Below, one piece after another: positions 57,366-64,000 of a stretch of DNA of 64,000 nucleotides. A program made the translations under genes and the position numbers. Numbering within the stretch: the first letter of the stretch is position 1; every line of letters begins with the position of its first letter. The notes under the pieces were generated by a model. That model was not told the origin of the DNA. It was given only the letters and a program-made list of their open reading frames with translations, and searched no databases. This DNA is from Cannabis sativa (Eukaryota > Streptophyta > Magnoliopsida > Rosales > Cannabaceae). The stretch lies in assembly GCF_029168945.1 (NCBI RefSeq), contig NC_083602.1, positions 46,871,442-46,935,441 on the forward strand, in the 5' to 3' direction.

Positions 57366-59585
57366 GCTTATACAGGATACTACAAAATAATAGAAAACAA
57401 CAAATAGAAATCAATAATAGTTTAACACAAAATCAATTCAGAAATTATAAGCACATAGCAAGTAGGAATGATATGAGAAAATACTTAAAAAAAAAAATTC
57501 AATCCTAAATAATTTCCAAGGTTTTTCAACAAACTGATATCAGTGTCCCGTTTAGGCGAGAGTCAAAGCTACCATCTATTGAATAGAGTTGTCAGCTCAT
57601 CTAAAATGTTAAACATTCTAGCAACCTTTTATTCGATCAAGATTGGAATCCAGCATTGTCCGTTTAGGCGAGAGTCAAGGCTATTCTATCTTATGAGCTA
57701 CTACCATTGTTTTGCAATTTGCAAGTCAAATATGGTCGCCACCATTAGGGTGATCTATACCATATAAAACACTTACAAACTACTTATCTTTCGAGATTAA
57801 ATGGTGCGAAATTGCTAATGAACGTTCCTCCATTAGGGAGGATTACTCACTAAAACAAACGCGATGTAAAACCAATAATGGAGATCGAATATCTTAATAA
57901 TAATAAAGCTCATTCTTTAAAATGTATTTTCTTTATTATTCTAATAAATATATTCATTAAATATCAAATTTAGAATTAAAAAAAAATCAAAAATTGAGAA
58001 TTTAATATAATATTTATAAAATTATATTTAGATGACGATTGAAATAAAATTAATTATTTCCATCTTAGTAGTAATTTTAAATATAAATATTAAGGAAATT
58101 AATTTAGGTGGTATTAATTTAAATTAATTAGCAACTTAAAAATTTCCATAAGAATATATTTATTTTATTCGAAAAAATAAAGTATAAAAACTATACAAAT
58201 TTTTGAAAAATAATAAATACTGAGAAAAATACTTCAAGCAAAAATATCACCTATCTAGATTTTCTTTTGACTAATTAATTCAATTTCTAATAATATATAT
58301 ATATTTTAAATTTCATTTATTTTAAATTAATCAATAGATGAAAAAATCATTGATTCAAGTTGGTCCAAGAATTAATTAAAATAAATAATAAATTTACAAC
58401 TCAATCTATTTTTCAAGATTAAATTCAAAAATATTGCATAATTAAAATGCAATTTTTGAAATTGATTAATAAAATAAAGAAAAAATATATTCTGAAAAAT
58501 TATTTAAATTTAAGTTGAAAAAATTAAATTTCAACCTAAAAATAATTTTCTATTTAATTAAGTGTCATGAAAAATAAATATTTAAGTATCATGATGAAAA
58601 TCAACTTAGATATTTAAATTTTTCAATTTAATTAAATGTATTAAATTCAAGAAATAAATAATTAAGTGTAAAGAAGGCTTAATTATTAATTTCTAGTTTA
58701 ATACTAGGAAAAATATACTTAAATAAAATTTTACCAAAATTAATTATTTAAATAATTAATTTCACAATGTATAATATTTTTCCTATTTAAATATTAGAAA
58801 TAATAAGTAGTCTAGAAATAACTATCTAGAAAATATCTTATTTGACTAAGTATCTTTTCAACAAAAATTTGAAAAATATCTAATTTAAGTTGTTTAGAAA
58901 AAATCTAGAACTTAAATAATTTCAAATTTAGATTTAATTAAATATCCAAAAATTAAGTTATGACCACTTAATTTGAAAAATATTCCATTTTAAGTTTAAA
59001 ACTAACTTAAAAAATATCTTAAGAATCTTTAATAACTAATGCCTAGGATTCCTCAACTTAATTTTAAATTTAAATAAAATATTCAAATTTAAGTTAGATA
59101 TGAAAAATCAGTTAAAATAAATAATTTATAACTTAAATAGGAATATTTAATTAAATAAGTTCTAGAAAGAATCTAGTTAGTTAAAATTCTTTCTTTAATT
59201 AAATACAAGAAAAATACAAATAGTTTGTCTAGAAATAAAATCTAAAACTAAAAGTGTTTTTCTTAAAATTAACTTTAAAATATTAAAATGAAAATAAATT
59301 TCATATATTTCAAAAGTTAATTATGTTGCTAATTATATTTTATTAGGTCAAACTAATATAATTAACCTAGTACAGTTATTCCAATCAAGCAAATGGGCCT
59401 TCACAATTGGGGTAGTTCATTTGAGGGGGTGCTGGTTTCAGTATGTCGTACCCACTTCTATGGCTCCCAACTCTCACACAAGACCCAAAAGAGAGGAATT
59501 TAACCTTAAAATAAATAACTATTATTAATTGAATAGGTCCAAAAAGTAAATGGACCTAAATAAAATCTATCATGGTGTGACATTT
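57366..59585 (-). mobile_element. Leader of element C
   Basis: This AT-rich leader upstream of gag is colinear with the LARD leaders (for example 57440-57680 with 47460-47700, and 59390-59510 with 49590-49710). It carries two copies of the conserved motif at 57545-57564 and 57658-57677. No coding frame is supported. The leader is cut at 59585 by LARD O2, whose left flanking five bases are CATTT. Confidence 0.75.
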
Positions 59586-61482
59586 TGTTGGGTTTTATGC
59601 CCTAAATAAAACTCATTTCAATATAATCAGATTTACTTATTAATATAAATCAGACATAACATTTAATGTTGCATGGTTCACATGATTTATTTCATGATTA
59701 TATGTACATAATGAAACCCTTTTCACATACTTGATCCTGTTTATTGTGCCGTCAACACATTGGAAAGTAAACATGACTATGTGAATAAAGTTTCCTAGAT
59801 TTATCAGACATATGGTTTTACTAATATGATAATCTACAACAAGAGTTTACTTGCATTTGGAGAAGTGCTATGTTCTTTCCAGAGCATTGGTTAAAGTAAA
59901 GCTCAGGTTGGATGCATGGAGTATGCATCAGAAGGGACCGATATTGAACTTTGACTTAGATTTATTAAACTTACCGTAATATCTATTCAAGTCAATATCG
60001 CCTAGTTGATCCTAGATCAAATGTTCTTAATCCTTTTATGATTAGGCTCAATCTTGAAAGGCTATTCGTGTTCTTTGATTTGTTAGTTAAGCCTACTTTT
60101 AGGTCAGGGTGATACGTACATTTTGGGAACACGGTAGTGGAATTGAGTGGGAGCGCTATCATAAACATGGAATCTATAGCTTCTATCTGGCGAATAGTAA
60201 GTAAAGGATGATCTCCTTCGAGCTTAACCAAACGAACATAAATGGTGGAGTACTCATTTCACATAAGCTGAAATATCATTTATACGGGGTCAAGTGTTTT
60301 AAGGAATAAATACATTGTAGGGTGTAACGGTAATTTAATCCCTTTACAGTGTAGATCATTCATATAGAGGATCATTGATCAAATTATGATTATAACAATG
60401 GATAACTAATGATGTGTCTATATAGTGGAACATATGGAGCATTCTATATACTGAGAGTGCAATTCTAAGTTCTATGCGTGGATTCAACGAAGAATTAATA
60501 AGTTCGTGAATTTTAGTGCTAAATTCTTAATCTACTTATTGGAAGCTCGGTTATATAGACCCATGGTCCGCGCACTAGTTGAGATAATATTGCTTGTAAG
60601 ACTCATATAATTGGTTTTGATTAATCAATTATAATTCTCAATTTAGACTATGTCTATTTGTGAATTTTTTCACTAAGTAAGGGCGAAATTGTAAAGAAAG
60701 AGTTTATAGGGGCATATTTGTTAATTATGATACTTTGTATGGTTCAATTAATAAATATGATAAATGACAATATTATTTAATAATTATTTATAGTTATTAA
60801 ATAGTAAGAATTTGCATTTAAATGGTTGAATTAGAAAATTGGCGTTTTTGAGAAAATCAGATGCAGAAAAGATAAAACTGCAAAATTGCAAAAAGTGAGG
60901 CCCAAATCCACTAGTATAGGGCCGGCCACTTTTATAGGGTTTTTCCCTCTGATATTTTCATTATTTTAATGCCAAATAATTCAAACCTAACCCTAGTGGA
61001 ATGTTATAAATAGATAGTGAAGGCTTCAGGAAATTTACACTAAAATTTCTACACTTTTTTCTGACACTTTCTCAATCAGAAAAATCTGAGCCTTCTCTCT
61101 CCCTATCTTTGGCCGAACCCACTCTCTCTTTCTTCCCTCTCAAATTTCGAAAATCTTAGTGTGAGAGTAGTGCCCACACACAGCAAGTGATACCTCAATC
61201 ATAGTGAGGAAGATCGTGAAGAAAGACATTCAGCAAAAGGAGTTTCAGCATCAAAGATTGAGAGAAAGAGATCCAGGTTCAGATATTGATAATGCTCTGC
61301 TACATAAAGGAATCAAGGGCTAGATATCTGAACGGAAGGAGTCATATTATTCCGCTGCACCCAATGTAAGGTTTCCTAAACTTTATATGTGTTTATTTCA
61401 TCGTTTTAGAAAGTTTATATTTAGGGTGTTAATCAACATACTTGTGAGTAGATCTAAGATCCTGGTAAAATAATTTCCAACA
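59586..61482 (+). mobile_element. 5' LTR of LARD O2
   Basis: The 1897-bp LTR runs TGTTGGG...CCAACA and is followed by a PBS and leader. It has a TATA box at 61005-61013. Its 3' LTR is not in the window because another element interrupts the leader at 63116. The minus-strand 79-codon frame at 59992-60231 is again present and is antisense to the element. Confidence 0.92.
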
Positions 61483-63115
61483 ACTGGCCTCAGAGCCATG
61501 GTAATTGATTTACCTGCAAGAAATTTAGACTTTAAAACGATTGTTTGTTTGTTTTTGGATGGTATCATGTTGTATTGAGTGTTATTTGATGATTGATTGG
61601 TGTTTGTGAATTTTCGTTAAAAATAATTGAATATCTGTTTCTGGAATTATTTTTATTGGATAGTATGGAAAAAATTAAGCAACTTACTTTTTTACAGAAC
61701 TCAATTTCGATTTAATTTGAATTAGTTATGATTTTTTGAAGATTCGAAAAAATCGGGGCTCTGCTAAAATTTTCCTGCGATCCCGAAAACTGTCCGTACA
61801 GCTCACAATTTTTTCGTTTTTCTTCATTTTTTCATGCTTTTTCATGCTTTTTCATGGAATTAACTTCCTATTTTTTGTGTAGTTCTGTATTTATACTATT
61901 ACTATTCCTAATTCAATTCTAATTATCATTTTGAATTAATTTAATATTTTTTAAATTTAATTCAAAATATTAGTGTAATTTGAATTTGAAAATAGTTAAT
62001 ATCTATCTTTTTTGCTTAATAATCTATCTTATTTTTAAATTTGATTATATCTTATCTTATTTTTAAATTTAAGGTCAAATTTTAATATTTTAAATTAATT
62101 TTTTTTAAATAATTTGACCTTATTTAAATTTAAAATAAGATAACTATAATCATGTAATTTTAAATAGATATAAGATATTTTGCTAACTTTTAAATTTTGT
62201 TATTTTATTTATTTAAATTACATTTAAAATCTGAAAAAGATATTCATTTAAAAGTAGTTAGCAAATTTTGAAATGATATTTAGGTTGGTTGAAACCTAAT
62301 TTTTCAAAATTGTAGGTTTAATTTTAAATTTAATTTTTTTTTTTAAATTTTCGATTTTTTTTTATTTTAATTTTTCGAAAATAAATATTTTATTTATTTA
62401 ATTAATCATTTCGAAATTAATAATTTAATTTAAAATTAAATAAATCCTACATCCAACTATCCAGCTAACCTTGTTGCAGGAGTATGTGTTTTAGCTTGTG
62501 TGTAAGTTTTCAAAACCTATTATTACTTGATTGCAAATATCCATGGTTACCTTTTGCCAGATCTATTGATCTGATGGCTCCCTTGGTCAAGATAATAATT
62601 TGTAACATGTATATTTACAATCTTCTTTCATCTGTGTATGACCTAGCAACATGATAGGATCCATCCAAAGTGTGCCTGTGTGAGCCTATGTGTTTAATTT
62701 TATTATAGATTCATATAGGTTGTTGTTACTAAAATAAATTATCATAGTTCTTGATAGAATTTATTTAGGCCCATTTAGTTTTTGGGCCTATTCAATTAAT
62801 AACAGTTGTTCTTATTAAGGTTAAATTCCTCTCTTTTGGGCCTTGTGTGAGAGTTGGGAGCCATAGTAGTGGGTACGACATACTGAACCCAGCACCCCCT
62901 CACATGAACCACCCCAATTGTGAAGGCCCATTTGCCTGATTTGAATAACTGTACTAGGTTAATTAAACTAGTTTAACCTAATAAAATTGATTAGCAACAT
63001 AATTAATTTCATTTATTTTGAAATTAATTTAAGAAAATTATTGTTTAAAGATTTTTTTTATTCTAAGCTAAACTATATGTATCTTCTTGTATTTAATTAA
63101 ATATAGAATTATAAC
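61483..63115 (+). mobile_element. LARD O2 PBS and leader (partial)
   Basis: PBS-like TGGCCTCAGAGCC lies at 61485-61497. The AT-rich leader that follows is colinear with 38371-40040 of O1 and has a deletion near 62240. No coding potential is seen. It is cut at 63115 by the next element. Confidence 0.85.
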
Positions 63116-63896
63116 TGTTGCTCCAAAATTTGCCCAAAATACGTGGACCAGTCAAGAGGGGACACGTGGATCAGATAACTTGGAAAGATTTGCTAAGTCT
63201 TTTTATGCCACCAGGAAGCGCTATTCGCATGGGTCCCGGGGGATATACCCGGAGTACAAGGTACTCCCGGAAGCTAGCATAGCATGAAGGCACTCCGGGA
63301 TGTGTCAGGTCTCTCCCGAGAAATCAAGTCGCATTTAATGCTGCATGGGAGGAAGCGTGTTGGGACTGTAACACGCAATAAAGTCTGACGGCACAACCCC
63401 CGAACAGCAGCGCTACAGTAATGATCATTTAAGTCTAGCGACGGCTACTCTGCGAAGAGTCACGTCAATCATAAGACAAAAAGGACATTCTCCATAAAAA
63501 CCCTACAGCACCTAGGGATTTGACCATGCATCACCCATGGTATATTCATCGGAAATGCCCAACTTTATGGATACTTACAGACACATGTGTAAGAACAATT
63601 CTAGGGATTACCCCACCAAAACACTATAAATACCCCCTCAAAGCTCATTTAATGGGGTCGGAGAATCTTGGTTGCAAAAGAGCAAGAAGAGAAAAAACTC
63701 ACCAAGAACATTCTCTGTATTTAACAGAAAAACATTCTCTCAAGTGTAGAATCTGTATTAAATACATCCATTAATAGCAGTGGCTCGTGGACTAAGGCTC
63801 ATTAACGCCCCAACCACGTAAAAAGTCTTCATCTCGCTTTCTTACAGCTCATCATTATAATTATATTTTAATAGTTGCCGAAAACCTCGGTCAACA
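63116..63896 (+). mobile_element. 5' LTR of a further LTR retrotransposon
   Basis: This 781-bp block starts TGTTGCTCC and ends GGTCAACA. The left boundary is set by comparison with the uninterrupted leader at 40031-40050 of O1, and the right by the following PBS-like sequence. TATA box CTATAAATA is at 63624-63632. The LTR is unrelated to the others here. The frames at 63087-63287 and 63520-63774 are not genes. Confidence 0.8.
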
Positions 63897-63959
63897 TTTT
63901 GGTGCTTTCATTGAGAGCTGAAGAAAGCTGCTTCACGACAAGCGTTTAACTTCACGATA
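63897..63959 (+). other. PBS-like site and short leader
   Basis: TTTTGGTGCTTTCATTGAGAG follows the LTR directly. TGGTGC... plausibly marks a tRNA primer site, but I cannot name the tRNA. About 60 bp separate the LTR from a start codon. Confidence 0.5.
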
Positions 63960-64000
63960 ATGGTGGAGACAAGAGCTACACGTCATCCTCGCCCTCTAGA
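63960..64000 (+). CDS. Start of gag of the right-edge element (partial)
   Basis: An ATG at 63960 opens the frame MVETRATRHPRPL, which runs off the window. An Arg-rich start shortly after a PBS fits a Ty3/gypsy gag. Only 13 codons are visible, so the lineage is not assigned. Confidence 0.4.
   Translation, partial: MVETRATRHPRPL

Larger units (their letters stand above)
24675..59585 (-). mobile_element. Gag-only copia-type element C, split by nested insertions
   Basis: The pieces at 24675-25784, 35205-36468 and 56797-59585 are colinear parts of one minus-oriented element: a 3' LTR, PPT, non-coding 3' region, gag C-terminus, gag N-terminus and leader. They are separated by a Tekay element (25790-35199) and LARD O1 (36474-56796). 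The gag halves rejoin across O1 at its TSD. About 1.7 kb lies between gag and the 3' LTR, with no protease, integrase, RT or RNase H motif, so C looks non-autonomous but gag-bearing. LARD O2 enters its leader at 59586; the 5' LTR lies beyond the window. Confidence 0.75.

Noticed and set aside
63520..63774. 84-codon plus-strand frame near the right edge
   Set aside because: It lies within the LTR at 63116-63896, overlaps the TATA box and probable transcript start, and has no domain.
1..64000. Host protein-coding gene, tRNA, rRNA, CRISPR or bacterial features
   Set aside because: Every supported coding segment belongs to a retroelement. No cloverleaf, rRNA core or spacer-repeat array was recognised.

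Overview
This window is a stretch of nuclear plant DNA made almost wholly of nested LTR retrotransposons plus one very large, unusual tandem-repeat block. I found no convincing host gene, rRNA, tRNA or CRISPR array. The Ty1/copia, Ty3/gypsy Tat and Tekay-like families, 5-bp target duplications and GT-AG introns inside a retroelement ORF point to a flowering plant. The style resembles large-genome Rosales such as Cannabaceae, but that is an impression only and no species can be named.

Layout, left to right. 1-4750: the 3' LTR and internal DNA of a non-coding copia-type element of the LARD kind (large retrotransposon derivative), minus orientation. 4751-13834: a Tat-lineage Ty3/gypsy element, minus orientation, broken in pol. 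It has a 674-bp 3' LTR, a spliced antisense gene on the plus strand with its own TATA box, and a pol fragment with the second (archaeal-type) RNase H and an integrase. A solo LARD LTR (7371-9248, TSD GGGCT) interrupts the antisense gene. 13835-24674: about 10.2 kb of degenerate hexanucleotide repeats (consensus RRACYY), arranged in irregular higher-order units of roughly 1.5-1.8 kb and interrupted by a 648-bp LTR fragment.

24675-59585: a copia-type element C (minus orientation) that keeps gag but shows no pol. It has been split by two complete insertions. The first is a Tekay/chromovirus Ty3 element (25790-35199, TSD GTTAG) with a frameshifted gag-pol. The second is a LARD (O1, 36474-56796, plus orientation), which itself contains a young LARD of the same family in the opposite orientation (N, 42828-52958, perfect TSD CAAAA). 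59586-63115: a further LARD (O2, plus orientation) inserted in the leader of C, interrupted at 63116 by another LTR element whose LTR, PBS and first gag codons end the window.

How the parts relate. LARDs O1, N, O2 and the left-edge copy share about 1.9-kb LTRs, a PBS-like motif and a long AT-rich leader with C. A motif (sense ACTCTCGCCTACCGGGACA) recurs in the leaders of LARD-0, O1, N and C just upstream of where gag starts in C. This fits coding-free elements mobilised by proteins supplied in trans, with the shared leader as a candidate packaging region. By-eye LTR comparison gives about 0.7% divergence for N and about 2% for O1, matching the nesting order.
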